From assembly GCA_021397835.1 (NCBI GenBank), contig JAJFZO010000094.1:6672001-6736000 (forward strand): a stretch of DNA of 64,000 bases, read 5' to 3'. Source of the stretch: Moringa oleifera. Lineage: Eukaryota; Streptophyta; Magnoliopsida; Brassicales; Moringaceae. The notes beneath the pieces were generated by a model. That model saw nothing but the letters and a program-made list of their open reading frames with translations. It had not been told where the DNA came from and did not search any database. Made by a program: the position numbers and the translations under genes. This document shows, one piece after another, positions 1 through 18,860 of the stretch; position 1 is the stretch's first letter; the number at the start of each line of letters is the position of its first letter.

Positions 1-518
1 AAAAAAAAAGACTGGAGAATTCGTAGCCAAAACTAAATAGTTCCGCATATAAGTTCCTGTAAATAAAGAATGACAATAACCAAGCATGATAATCATGTGA
101 CGGAAACCCACAATTCCAGAGTGCACACAGATAAGCACATACTTCTACACGCATGGTCATCAAATTGCAGAAAGCAATTACCTAATAGAAGCAGCGGAAA
201 GAACTTCAAAATTGTGACTTGAACAAGTACAGAACGAGAGAGAAGGAGAGAGACTTATAAGAGTTTCAGTTTGTGTTTTTTTGTGGCGTGAACTGCAAGC
301 TGTGTTCGTATGATGCGTTTTATTTTCGTGGCCGTTGCTTCAAAACTTAGAGGCTGTTTGGACAATCCAATAATTTGCCCGTTGCAGATTTGTCCGTTGC
401 AAATTTAAAAGAAAAAAAAAATTCTCCCAGAAAAACGGTGCCGTACAGGCAATCAGGAGTTTAATACCTTCCTCGCAAGGCTTCATGTTAGACCCTACCT
501 CCCAAAACCCACAAAAAA
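1..518. other. 5' flank of the GUF1 gene
   Basis: No coding potential was recognised. The stretch starts with an A-tract and is AT-rich. A short near-repeat of a CCCGTTGCAGATTTG / TCCGTTGCAAATTT type lies at about 378-407. It presumably holds the promoter and 5' UTR of the GTPase gene that starts at 519. I see no decisive TATA box; a TTATAAG string near 256 is only a candidate. Confidence 0.5.
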
Positions 519-3500
519 ATGGGTTCTCTGTACAGGGTCGCAAAAACCCTAAAGTCACCGAAGAACATATACTCAATACTCTATAATTCCTCTAAATTCA
601 GCCCGTTGTCTTCGATAATTGGGCAACTTCTAGGTTATACCAGAGTAAGCAACCCCCATCACCTGGGATTAAACCACGCATTTTGTAGTCGTTCCCGCCA
701 AAACAGCAAAGGAAGCGCCATCGATTTGAGCCAATACCCGCCCGAAAAGATTAGGAATTTCTCGATAATTGCACATGTTGATCATGGGAAATCGACTCTA
801 GCCGACCGGCTTTTGGAGCTTACTGGGACTATAAAAAAGGGCCATGGTCAGCCTCAGTATCTTGACAAGTTGCAGGTACATGAGCTTTTATTGTCGTTTG
901 TTTGTTGTGCGCAGAGAAATTAGAAGCCACCCCTTGGTGCTCTTGTGAATAAAAGTTTTTGCTCATTAAAAAATATTTCTGAAGTTTATTTCCTCAGTGT
1001 TGTAAGTTTGATAAACTTCTGGATACTATTAGGTGGAAAGAGAAAGGGGAATCACTGTCAAAGCTCAAACAGCAACAATGTTCCACAGGCACAAGTCTGG
1101 TGGCTCTGGAATTTGTGATGACCATGAATCATCAAGTTTTCTACTGAATCTAATTGACACGCCTGGTCATGTGGACTTCAGCTATGAAGTTTCAAGATCC
1201 CTTGCTGCTTGCCAGGGTGCCCTTTTGGTTGTTGATGCTGCCCAGGGAGTTCAGGCGCAAACAGTTGCTAACTTTTATTTGGCTTTTGAATCTAACCTGA
1301 CAATTCTACCAGTCATAAACAAAATTGACCAGCCTACTGCTGATCCTGACCGGGTCAAAGCACAGCTAAAATCGATGTTTGATCTTGAGCCAAGTGATGC
1401 CCTTTTAACATCTGCTAAAACAGGGCAGGGTCTTGAGCAAGTTCTTCCTGCAGTCATAGAGAGGATTCCTTCCCCTCCTGGGATCAGTAATTCACCTTTG
1501 CGCATGCTCTTATTGGATTCTTATTATGACGAATACAAAGGTGTAATATGCCATGTTGCTGTTGTTGATGGGGCTCTCCGCAAAGGGGATAAGATTTCGT
1601 CTGCTGCAACCAGCCAGTCTTATGAAGTATTGGATGTCGGTATAATGCATCCTGAACTTACTCCTACTGGAATCCTTCTCACTGGACATGTGGGATACGT
1701 TGTAACAGGCATGCGCTCTACAAAGGAGGCACGTATTGGAGATACACTATATCATAGTCGAAGCATTATAGAGCCCCTTCCAGGTTTAGCACATTCTTTA
1801 TCCCAGCTGCATAAAATTATCAACTTTTGTGAATGCTGTCGTGCAGTGCAAAAAAGTTGCTTCAGCCTCCTGCTTTGATTGACTTGGCTTTGCTTTCCAG
1901 TTAGGCACGTTTGATTGAAACAAACTTCAAAATACTTTGAATCACTTGTTGATTGAGACCTTCACACTTGATAATTGCACGCAAAGAGAAGCAGAGATGG
2001 TCATCTCGAATTTAGGAAATTATAAATGATCATGTGCAATGCAAAGAGATTTATCTTCACCCTTGGCTTCATATCATTGTCCCTTCTGCACCACTCTTTT
2101 TTTTTTGTCCCTTTTTTGAGATTTTAGTTACTTAGAAATTCCATCAGGAAGTGTAAAAACTGGGTTTTTATATCATAGCAGTGTGTGAATCCTGTTGACC
2201 ATGTCACTATTCTGTTGCAAAAAGTTGATAGAGGACAATATAGGTTTGATTTAGCTGGATTCCACCATGTGGACGACTCAATTCTTGTTTTCTGACCATA
2301 TGTATATTCTTTGCTGATTAACTTATTAAATTAGCCTTGAACCAAGGTAATTGTATTTCCAATATATTGGTGTGTGAAGGCTGGCTTATTTGTTTTTTCT
2401 GCTATGCTGATACATTGTGTTATTTTCATTATGCAGGTTTCAAGCCTGCTAAGCATATGGTGTTCTCTGGTCTATATCCTGCTGATGGATCTGATTTTGA
2501 TGCACTCAATCAAGCAATAGAGAAACTGACATGCAATGATGCCAGTGTCTCTGTTACTAAAGAGAGTAGCACAGCACTTGGACTGGGTTTCAGGTGCAAT
2601 GCGCTCCATTAGATGCTTTCTTTCTTACCTGAATCTGAGTTTGCTTCTATTTTGCGTAAAAAGCATTAATAGTTACTTAACTAGTAATTCTATTTACGCT
2701 TGTATTTCATGGGTAGGTGTGGTTTCTTAGGCTTACTTCACATGGATGTTTTCCATCAGCGGCTTGAACAGGTTTTTTTTTTCTTTCTCTTTCATTATCA
2801 AGTGTTAGGCAAGGGACAATCCTTCAGTTTTCTGCTTTTGTAGATTTATATTTGGTATTTATTGCTGTGGAAGATAGTTGTAGAAGTGGCATTTAGTCAA
2901 TATTACAGTTAACAAAGAATAATCTCAGAATCTATGTGGGTTTGCGTGTGTGAGTCTACATACGTGTTCTCATGCATATGTGGTGCTAATTGATGCATGT
3001 GCTTGTAAGTTGCTGAGGAAAGGGATGAATTTTTTCTTTAAGGAAAGAGACTCTTGCTTTTAAGTAAAACATCATTATAGGATGTTACGAGCCGAGTACC
3101 AAATTTGCAAACTGCGATTTCTCGAAAATTCTTGTATGATGTTACCTTCAACAGAACAACATGAAGTGTTTTTATTTCTGAGGGGTTCTCTCTTTCCTTA
3201 TTCTTGTTGTTTTGGTGCATTTTTGTTGTGTGTCTTTGTACAATCCTTTATCTTGTGGCTTATATGTTTTATTGTTACTTTGGTGTCTTTTGAGCTTGAT
3301 CCAGTGCATGACTTACCAAATGCTAGTTGATATTGGTTCATGTCATTACGTTTAGAAGCGCCTTGTTCATATCTTGATTGTGTATGCCAGGAGTACGGAG
3401 CTCATGTCATTTCTACTGTTCCAACTGTTCCATACGTGTTTGAGTATTCTGATGGAAGGTATATGTTGTAAAGTTGTCTCTATGAGATTTTCTCCAGATA

Positions 3501-5195
3501 TGTTGGCAAACAATAAAAATTAGCGTTGTTTATAGCAAATTACAGGTGCAAAATCCTGCATCGTTACCCTCAAATCCCAAGCAGCGAGTCACAGCTAGTT
3601 GGGAGCCTACTGTAATAGCAACAATTATCATTCCTAGTGAGTAAGCTCTCTTACTCCCTTCACTATTTATTTTTGTACTGTGAAAGTATTTATTTATCCA
3701 GTTGTTTTTTGTGTACTTGAAGATTTGTGGGGCCTGTTATTACCCTTTGCTCTGAGCGGAGAGGGCAGCAGTTGGAGTACTCATTCATTGACAGGTAATA
3801 TTGTATCTAATAGAAGATGAACACACTTGCTGATAATCTTAATCTTTGAGTTAGGGGAATGATCTGTCAAGCTTCAAAGGCCTATTATCAAAATTTTTAA
3901 TCTTCCATTTAATCTTTCAAAATGTTATCATCCCCCTACCCACCAACAGCCCACCACCCAAATGAAGAAAAAAAAAGACATTTTAGTGAATTAGTATATG
4001 CAGTTGTGAAATCCAGCTTCAGCTTTTATGCTGTTGTGCCTGTTTTGTTCATCACAATTCAAAGCTGTCTCATGTACATCTAAACATTCATGTTGTAAAG
4101 AACGATCATGAAATTGTTGATATATGGGATTTATGTTTGCAGCCAACGAGCTTACATGAAGTACCGGCTGCCTTTGAGAGAAATTGTTGTTGACTTCTAC
4201 AATGAATTGAAAAGTATAACATCGGGTTATGCCTCATTTGATTATGAGGACTCAGAGTAAGCTCCCTCTCTCTTTCCATCTCTCTCTTATTTCAACGGAA
4301 GGCCAACCCACCCACCTGCATCATAGAAATTAAGCCAACCAGATTATGTGATGTGCAGGATGGGTTGAATAAGTACTTTACATAAACTGTGAGGCCTATC
4401 TTTAACATAACTAGTATCCGCTGTGTTACCCCTTCTGGAAGCAGAATACGTGGCACTATCTAATGTAGCAAACATTTTCAACGAAAAGCACAATTGTTTT
4501 TTTTTTCCCCTTGTTTATATATAGATTTATCTTCTGCGCAGCTCATGTGTATCTTCTGGTACTGATGTCATAAGGTATCAGAAGACATCTTTGTCTTCTC
4601 TCGCTTACACATTCGATGTATTATAAACAGATATCAACTGTCTGATTTGGTAAAACTTGATATCCTGTTGAATGGTCAACCAGTTGATGCAATGGCAACC
4701 ATTGTTCACAATTTGAAAGCACAACGTGTTGGTCGTGAACTGGTGGAAAAGCTGAAGAAATTCATAGACAGGTTGAATAGTTTTGAAGTTAAATTGTTGA
4801 ATTCATATTGCATTTTCTTCTTCCAGCAGTAGTCTCAGCTAATCTGATTATTTTCAGGCAAATGTTTGAGATAATTATACAAGCTGCAATTGGATCAAAG
4901 ATTATTGCTAGGGAAACGTAAGTTCACAACTCTTCTTCCTTGTAACATTTGTATTAAGTTTGCCAGAAGGTTATCAAGCCCGTTCTTGTATGTCAATTCA
5001 TCTCCTAGCTGAGTTTTTCGGGTTTGCAGGCTATCAGCAATGAGAAAGAATGTCCTTGCAAAGTGTTATGGTGGGGATGTTACTCGGAAAAGGAAGCTCT
5101 TGGAAAAACAAAAAGAAGGGAAGAAGCGAATGAAGCGTGTCGGTTCTGTCGACATACCTCAAGAAGCGTTTCATGAATTGTTGAAGGTTTCATAG
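519..5195 (+). CDS. GUF1: Translation factor GUF1 (LepA/EF4-type GTPase), mitochondrial
   Basis: This is an EF4/LepA family GTPase, a ribosome-binding factor in organelle translation. Eleven exons: 519-875, 1033-1783, 2437-2593, 2717-2771, 3391-3458, 3536-3640, 3723-3794, 4143-4256, 4631-4771, 4858-4917, 5030-5195, giving 681 residues in one frame. The G1 loop AHVDHGKST is at about residues 85-93, DTPGH at 161-165 and NKID at 214-217. LepA-specific segments follow, including the C-terminal stretch with [14 protein letters not shown] and a lysine-rich tail ending in [10 protein letters not shown]. About 80 residues precede the G domain. They are basic and serine-rich, like a mitochondrial presequence, which fits the mitochondrial rather than the chloroplast paralogue. 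Exon 6 was placed at the acceptor before 3536 because the closer acceptor at 3544-3545 breaks frame. It is convergent with the WRKY gene. Confidence 0.95.
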
Positions 5196-6333
5196 GGCTA
5201 ATCAGGTCATATGCTCTTAGATTAAGTGGGGAATTTTACTTGGGAGGATCTTTGTGTTCAACTTCCAATTTTCCTGGTGTCCATGTGGTGCTTGGGGTTT
5301 TGCAGATCTGTTGTAAAGTTGCAAGAATCCGAAGGAAAGTAACACCCTTCCCTTGTTGATGAAGCATCAGTTTGCTGGGTATTAGTCTTTTGGCTGTAAG
5401 AATGGCTTCATGCACAGGTACCTCGGTTCATCCACAAGTGAAGGCTGTAGAAAATTGTGAAGAAAGCAAATAAAACGCGTTGGTTGTGCCGCAGGGCTGG
5501 CGTTCTGGGAATCTCCAGAGGTTTTTTTTTTTTTTTTTAATGCTGATGCATCTGTATGAGGCATACTCTGTAACTGTCTTTATGGTGGGGACTGTAGATG
5601 GCATTGTCTATGTCTTTCTTTTATTTTTTTGATAAAACTTACCAAAATATCAACAAAATCACTAGAGAAAACATTCTTTGGGTACTGAATAAAAATTCAA
5701 TCAAAGAATTTTCAGCTGATGGAGGCTTACAACCAGCACAAGAATGCAGAGAACTGAACTGTTGATTTAGCAGATCAATAAACTGATATGATCAGTAAGC
5801 AAGCTTCTGACACTCCATAGATATTGGAGTCTTCCTGCTTATGGTCTTAAATTTTGTTGAATACTTTCTGTAGTTTTCATGTTAGCTTATTATGCAGCAG
5901 GCTTGTGGTTTTGGTTTTTTGCAGTTTTTGGCCTGCAAATTGTTTTATTTGGTTTTCTTTTGGGTGAACTAATAAAACTGCTTACTCTGCCATAGGAAAA
6001 TTTATCAAACCTTTCAAGTGTAAAGAGATGACCAACCTATTCTTCTGAGGTGTCATCCATGAAATAACACCACATGGCAATTGGGAATACCCACTTCAAG
6101 GTTTTAGTTTGGGCATTTTCCTTCACTTGTTGAAAGAATAAAAGATATGTTTCACTGGTCTCAGAAATCCAATTGATTTTATCATTGATTGCAAGCCTAT
6201 GCTCATTGTCTTATGTGTAGGTACAACACACATTATGCTTACACAAGGGAACAAAAAGTAGTCTGTACTAACTGATGATTCAAATTTTCCACAAGTATAT
6301 ATAACATCAAAATGATCAAATCTTTAACACCGA
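5196..6333. other. Convergent 3' intergenic region, GUF1 / WRKY
   Basis: The region holds the 3' UTRs of two convergent genes. There is a T-tract at about 5521-5538 and an AATAAA-type string near 5464-5470, which could serve GUF1 polyadenylation. No further gene is seen. Confidence 0.5.
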
Positions 6334-8808
<2,475 letters not shown>

Positions 8809-11534
8809 TGCTGTAGAAGGTATTCTTCTTTGCTCTTTTAGCTTCTGTATCCGTTATGTCTCTCTCGCACTTCTCTTCTTATAATAGTACCTTCATACAC
8901 AGGCCGACAATGTCAACACCCCAACCACATTTTCCTTTTAGTATTTTATTACCTTAAAAGAGTAAACAATATGGAAAGATTCAACTTCAACCTTTCACAG
9001 TTAAGAAACAGATGAGATATGATCAGTTTGCAGAGAGAGAGAAAGAAGGAGAAAGGCTAAATTTGCGGCGACGACCCTATTGTATAATCTATGGTAACCA
9101 TCGTTGAAGCTTCATATAGAGACGACGTCACATGGCTAAGGGTCAAAGATCCAGTACTGGTGACCTTTTAGCCTCCCCGGTGGCCGGTCGGTTTTTCTCT
9201 GTGTCAATGGTGCAGGCTTTGTTGTTTCTGTGTCAATAATTAAGCTCCTGGTCAATACGCTTGTATAACACGGAGTGACGATCACTCACACCACTGACCT
9301 CGCCATTGACCTTCACTTGCTCGGTATGAAAACCCTAGTTGATATTATTGTATAGCTCACAACTAGTTAGGTACCAAGCGCTTCATCAGATCTGATTAGT
9401 TAATCATGATTATGATTATCATCTCTGATATCTCTGTGTATTACAAGTATATTTGAATAATAAATTAAAACGGTGATGTTTTCTTTTCTTCATACAGGAC
9501 ATGTAACGCCATAATATGTAGAAAAGGACTAATTCAATGTTAATGGATTGATGTCTAAGTACCCGGTTAGTTTGTCCATTATTATCCACTTAATATTAAT
9601 GACAAAATTTCCCTTCTTGAAATAGCACAGGTGGATACATCTCTTCTGATCCGAGTTCCACGAGCTATAAAAATAATCGATTTTGATCTGTTCACTAAGT
9701 CGAATTAAGTTAATATAAAACTATATACACAAAGACTCGTGGATTATTAAACGGATCGTGGTGTAAATACGATTCTTATTTTATGAAATAGCAATAGATT
9801 ACCATATCTCAAACCCGATATTATTAGTTATGTAACTATCAAGCTTGCTATTATATAGTAGTCATCTTTGTTACTCAAAAGCTTTTACCTTCTAGTAGAT
9901 AAAATATTAGACTCCCCGATCCCATTGCTCCGTTGGCTGCCCCAAGTTATATGTACAAATATTATGACAAAATATTTCAATTCAACAGTCAATGATTCAC
10001 AATATATAGAAATCGACCATATAAAACGGACTTAAATTTATTGCTCTAAGATAACTAAAAGATAATTAATTAAGCCGAGCTGCCATCCAATCCTAGAAAT
10101 ATATACTATATATACTTAGGAAGCCGGTTGCCCAGATTATGATTTTTATTTCCTCAAGGGTTTTAATTAGGGCATCAAATTTTTTGTGAACAAACTTTTC
10201 TTTTAATCCTTCGAAAACTCAACAGTCAATGGTAATACATAGAAGAGAAGCAACTAGACAAAGAGTGGATGAAGGGGTCAACATGTCTATGCAGCTTTCT
10301 TTTCACTGAGATCAAAGGTATTGACCTAAATTTCCAACCTTTATTAAGCCCCATGTTCCGATTTGAGACTTTTGCAAAGGGAAACGAGAGATTTAATTAA
10401 TGATTTTCATCGTTTTCTTTATTCTCGGCAACATGAAGAATCGGGGCTTATAGGATTAATGAATGGAGACAAACAGCAATGTACATATTTATGATGGGGG
10501 TCCCCATACATTGGGTTGCAGCAAGGGTACGAAAATATTTTATTCTTTGCTATAGTTGCAAACCAAAGACTTTAAGGGCAACTTCTAAATACTAAATTCA
10601 ACTAGGTCAATGGTTTAGATTAGGCATTATTATTAATTAATTTAACGATTTGAATATAAGATCTATAGGTTTTATATCTTTACGCATTGTGTAACCAAGT
10701 TGGAACCCAAAGAAAAAAAAATTAAGGAAAGATGATATATGAAGAGTAAGAGATTGAACCGACCTTATTATATGAAGTTTATGGAGTCACCCATCTTCCT
10801 ATTTAATTAAGCTTTGATTATTAATGTTTTCACCCTTCAACATCTAATGACTTCATCACATGGAAAGACTTAATTATATTTAGGGTAAAGTTAATTATAA
10901 TCTATTAGCATACCTAAGGGTGACATGCCAAGCTCTATTCACACAAGAAAGCTATAGTCATTTTCATGGCCTGCCTGCCGGTGGGGTAGCTAGCTAGGCT
11001 TTGTAACTTGATAATGGCAGCAGGAAGAGAAGAAAAAGAAGAAGGCAAAGCATTCAAATGTAGAGAAATTAGGTTTGGTCAATAAAGGGATGTGATGTTG
11101 TAGTCAAGAATCGGTGTTTCTGGTTGTCATTTTTAGGGGTTCTAGAGTACTTACATTTAATTTTCTCGAACATGGCAAGGAAAAAGTCCCATATGGTGAA
11201 AAAAAAAATGGGTATAATTTCAAAGAGCTGTAATGAAGTAAATTAACATGTTTTATTTGGCAAAAATTAGCTAAGTTCTGGTTGACATAAAGAAATTAAT
11301 CCATTTAATTCTTGCAAAAGCAATCCAAGGAAGAAACATTTGACTTAAGAACATCTATCAAATAATGCTGTAACTTTGGGATGGAATTTAATACATGAGT
11401 GCATTATCATTTTCCTGGAGTTTTAGAGAAGCAAATCCTAGAGAATATGATAATCAAAGAAAGGGAAAGATAAAGAAACAGTAGAGGCATATATCAATGG
11501 AGAAATTAGGGCTTCAAAGCCTGATGATCATAAA
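8809..11534. other. Intergenic: WRKY promoter and SCPL 3' flank
   Basis: No gene is supported. The first 600 bases hold the WRKY 5' UTR (GA/CT-rich, with runs of GAGAGA near 9034) and promoter elements listed separately. The rest, to about 11500, is AT-rich and has no ORF of note. Confidence 0.55.
9125..9311 (-). promoter_or_regulatory. W-box cluster and as-1-like element upstream of the WRKY gene
   Basis: Three exact TTGACC cores lie within 171 bp: 9141-9146 and 9250-9255 on the minus strand, and 9306-9311 on the plus strand. A TGACGT core (reverse of ACGTCA) is at 9125-9130. They sit 320-500 bp upstream of the WRKY start codon at 8808. WRKY proteins bind TTGAC[C/T], so self- or cross-regulation is a reasonable inference. 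Binding is not shown. Confidence 0.5.
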
Positions 11535-14996
<3,462 letters not shown>

Positions 14997-17900
14997 TCAT
15001 TTCTCTATAATCTTCGGTCCCCTGTACGCTGCTCCAACTACAGCTAAATCCCTAGGTTTCTCCCTCTCCTGAAGCCATGCATGTTGCTCCATCTCTTCCT
15101 CAGGCAGTGATATCCCATCAACTGAATTTTCAGACAAAACCGGTTCACAGGTTAAAAAACACGTCCCATTTCTAGAAAGCTCAGTAAAGATCGAAGAGAT
15201 GGTACCTGAGAAATGGGCAAATGGGAAGTCCAGGTAGTAAGTGCAGTGGCGCCCTTCAGCATCACAGTAGGGAGGGCCAAGCACATCCAGCACTGCACAT
15301 GCAGTTATCGCAGTGAAGCAATGCATGTTGCCACCATCAGCAGGATAAAGGATGGAGGCATTGCAAGGAGCAGTGAAGTTGGCATCAACCTTCACCTTGG
15401 CCAGCCGAACCTCAGGATGCTGCACTGTATTAACTAACACATGTCAAGACTTGTTCAGCAGAATTTTGAAAATGAAAAGTCTATACAAAAGAAGATATTA
15501 TAGTTCAACCTACTCGGCAATACAAGCAATTAAAGAATTTTGCACCCTCCAGGAAGCAACAAAACATAACAGAAGAAAATGTTAAATTCTGCTTTTCGAA
15601 GTGATCAAGAAATCACCACAGAAAACTTCCTGCAGTATCATATATGAAGCTGGTTTTAGAAATGAACAGAATTCACAAAGGAGAATGCTTTCAATGAATT
15701 GCTTCACCTAATGAACTTTGGGACAGAACATAAAGCATTCAGAAGGTTGCAATTTCCGCAATGTGCTAAAATATTTTCTCTTTATTTTGAAATTATTAAT
15801 GTGCTCATTGTCCAGGAGTTTAATCATTTTTAGTTTGTTCTTAGAGTATAACCTGGTTACAATTAAAGTTTTAACAACTTCGGTCATTGTTCTTATAGAA
15901 GGAAAGATGGTATTCATCTGATCAAAGTCATATTACCATAGATACGTCTTCTCATATTTATCAGCTAAGAATCTGAAATTTCTTATCCAGGAGCAGGATA
16001 CTTAAGGTAATACTAAAGCCTAACTCAGTTCTGACAGACAAGACAGAATGGAAAATTGGGGCAGGAAAGAACTTTTCGTTGTGATGGTGCATTAGGTAGT
16101 ACCACTAGGAAGGAAATCTTGTTTGCATATATGATTTGTCAATTTCATCGTGCCATTAAAACCCTACTCTCATGATCCTGTCACATTAACTTCCATACAA
16201 GCGATTCTTTTATTGCATTCTCTAAGGAATCTCAGGTTTTGCATGACATATTTTATCAACAATAATGTCAAAGAGGAAACTTAGATTCTCCAGTTGATGC
16301 ATAGACAACCACGTATATAAAACCAGCTGACACAGACAAAGGCACACGTGTACAACACCCATGTACAATTTGTATGGTATATTTTATCAACAGCAATGTG
16401 AAAGAGAATAGATTCTCCAGTTGATGCATAGACAACAAGATTCATGTGTACTATGTATATAAAACCAGCTGACACAGACAAAAGCACACGTGTACCATGC
16501 CCATGTAAAGTAATGCCTATGTTAAAGAGGAGAAAAAACAGGAAAATTTACCTGGTGCCTTCGAAGAATCCACCGGAATAGGTGCGTTACCAGGGACATC
16601 AGTCACCCAGTCATAGGATTTGATGTGCATAGTACCAAAAAGAAGCTTACTAAAAACCGTCATTCCAGGGTGATTGTGCAGAGGAATGACACCAGATGGC
16701 GGCAAACAGAAAATCCCCATCTACAACCATTTCAAATTTAGAAATGACAATGGAAACACTCTCCACCAAGTCAAATATAACTAGAACTTCACAACAAAAG
16801 TTTACATACTGAGAAATTGTCACATTCATAGAGGTGTAGGTAAGTTATTGCTGGGGATCTTCGCGCTCCTGTTGCAGAGAAATGTGGCATATTTGGACTC
16901 AAGCCAACATCCGCAGGCTCCAAGTTGTCTACTCAAAAGAACAGATGAACATCATTTGGTATCAAGCAAGCAGCATAACTGCAATTCATTTATTAGCTAC
17001 TATGTGCTAGTATCTCCATGCAGCATAAGCTTTAAAATCTTTGTGAAATCACCGAAACACATCTTTCATTGACATTATTTCTTAAAAACATAAGTATTAA
17101 TGACAGAGCCATAAATCTTCATAAAAATGCCACTGGAAATAAAAGTAGATAACTATCAGATACGGTTAAAAATAAAGGTCAAAAGCCACATCCCGTATCT
17201 TGATTCCCACACATGAAATTGATAGCCGAAGAATGAGAAGATCTAAGTATTTTGACAAAACATTGATGTGGAGGGTCCATGCAATGGAACGAGTCTTAAT
17301 CTATCTTTCCTAAACCTTCATCTCAAAATACCAGCACTGTAGCAAATAAACCACAACTATGCAATGCAGATGTATATCACTGAGCATAAGAAACACATGG
17401 TAGGAATGGACTCATTTTTTAATGAACTTTAAGCAACAGGCAGCACATAAAAATAATTCAAAATGCACAAAACCACAAAACAGATAGGCATACCCCTAGG
17501 TAGGGAGAATAGGATAAATAAATTGACAGAGCACGCACCCCATTGCCATAACCTCCAAGGAATATTGGAAGAAAAATGAAAATTCAATATGAAAGAACGT
17601 ACAGCAAAGTCAAATCATGGCAAGCTCAAGATAATCAAAACTACAACCCCAACCATGAGAAGAAAGACCAATCATCACAAATAGAAAAACCTGATAGTTC
17701 ACATGGTCATCAACAAAACCTTGAGATAAAAGATGCTGTCACAAGCACACACCATATCAAATTATCAATCCATGATTATGGCACGAAAAACCCAAGATTT
17801 GGTCGAAATTAGTGTAGGACCAAAAGTTGTCCAACATACTTAGCAACAGAAGGCATCACAAGAAGACATTCCCAAACCCAACAAAAATCTTCACAGTACA

Positions 17901-18308
17901 ATCCAATTGTCACTTACCTTAGTCGTACCCACAAAAAGAATCCAAATTTGAACTTTAAAGATACAAACCAATCATATTCCTCTTCAATATTCATTCAAAA
18001 AACAGAGCAAACGCAATCAGAAGGTTACCCAAAACTGCCCGTAGCCGTTCGATGTCCTCGTGTGAAGGTACAATTCCAGTCCCACCATTGGCAAAGACCT
18101 CCTTGCAAGTGTCGAATAGCTTCTGAACCTGCGGCTGCGCCATCTTCTTGGGCCGGCGTCGGCTCTTCTTCGCCTTGCTATGCGCCTTGGTAGTATTAGC
18201 AGTATTCACAGTCTTGGTGATATTGAAATTCTTATCTGTATTCGTTTCCTTTGGCAATTCATGCAACTCCTTGTCTTTTCGATCACCCAAGGCTGTCCCA
18301 ATCCCCAT
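14997..18308 (-). CDS. PCO: Plant cysteine oxidase, PCO1/2 type
   Basis: This iron-dependent thiol dioxygenase oxidises the N-terminal cysteine of proteins such as ERF-VII factors. That marks them for the Arg/Cys N-degron pathway in air and makes the enzyme an oxygen sensor. Exons in transcript order: 18308-18029, 16928-16810, 16720-16552, 15424-15206, 15121-14997; 303 residues. The cupin core runs from about residue 100. The iron-binding histidines are His148 and His150 in PLHNHPGM and His224 in DGGNMHCF. The N-terminus carries a basic patch (KKSRRRPKK), then [11 protein letters not shown]. This longer basic form is the nuclear PCO1/2 group rather than PCO4/5. Introns 1 and 3 are about 1.1 kb each, and intron 3 has a tandem duplication. 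A hypoxia-type element lies 471 bp upstream. Confidence 0.94.
16248..16507. repeat. Two-copy tandem duplication in PCO intron 3
   Basis: Two units of about 131 bp: copy 1 is 16248-16378 and copy 2 is 16379 to about 16507. Shared blocks include ATTCTCCAGTTGATGCATAG and TATATAAAACCAGCTGACAC, each nearly identical in both. Each copy also carries a CACACGTGTAC string. Both lie inside the intron between 15425 and 16551. Confidence 0.85.
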
Positions 18309-18860
18309 TCAGCTCACAAAATTTCAGAGGGCACCTGCAAAACTACTTTAAATCCCACCAATTCGAAGCCAAAACCGAGATGGGTACACTAAAAGTACTG
18401 TGAACCCAAACTTACACCTGGGAATCGAACAGACGAGTAGAGTCGCCCAAAAAATGAGGGGAACCAGCCGAAGAGAGTGAGAAAACAGAGAAAGAGACAA
18501 GGAAGAAGGAGAAAGCCTATAATAGTGATGTGATATAGTAGTTAGCAGTACGAATATATGTATACTGGTATACTATATACGTTAACTAAAGGTATAACAA
18601 GAGAGGAAAAAGGAGGAAGAAGAGTACAGAGATTTGAGAAAAGGCATCTCTGTTGATGATGGAGAGCGTGAGGAATAAAGGGGGTATAAAAGGCGAGCGG
18701 TTTGGGTGTAGTAGTCTAGGGTAAGCAGAAAGGGAAATACAGTTGGTTTTGATGGAAGGAAGACAAAACCAGGGGAAAAAACCAGGGGCCATGCCTCTGC
18801 TTTCCTATGGGCTGTTCAAACAGCGGATTTTTATCCACCCTCTCCCCCTAACGTATGACT
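18309..18860 (-). promoter_or_regulatory. PCO 5' UTR and promoter with HRPE-like repeats
   Basis: CT/GA-rich sequence at about 18440-18530 looks like 5' UTR for the minus-strand PCO gene. Further up, two adjacent AAACCAGGGG strings occur at 18766-18775 and 18779-18788. The second continues to AAACCAGGGGCC (18779-18790), which fits every position of the published hypoxia-responsive promoter element AAACCA[G/C][G/C][G/A]GC[G/C]. The first matches 10 of 12 positions. The full site is 471 bp upstream of the PCO start, in reverse orientation relative to the gene. Confidence 0.55.

Noticed and set aside
18684..18695. Plus-strand TATAAAAGG string
   Set aside because: It looks like a TATA box, but no plus-strand gene follows and the nearby gene is on the minus strand.
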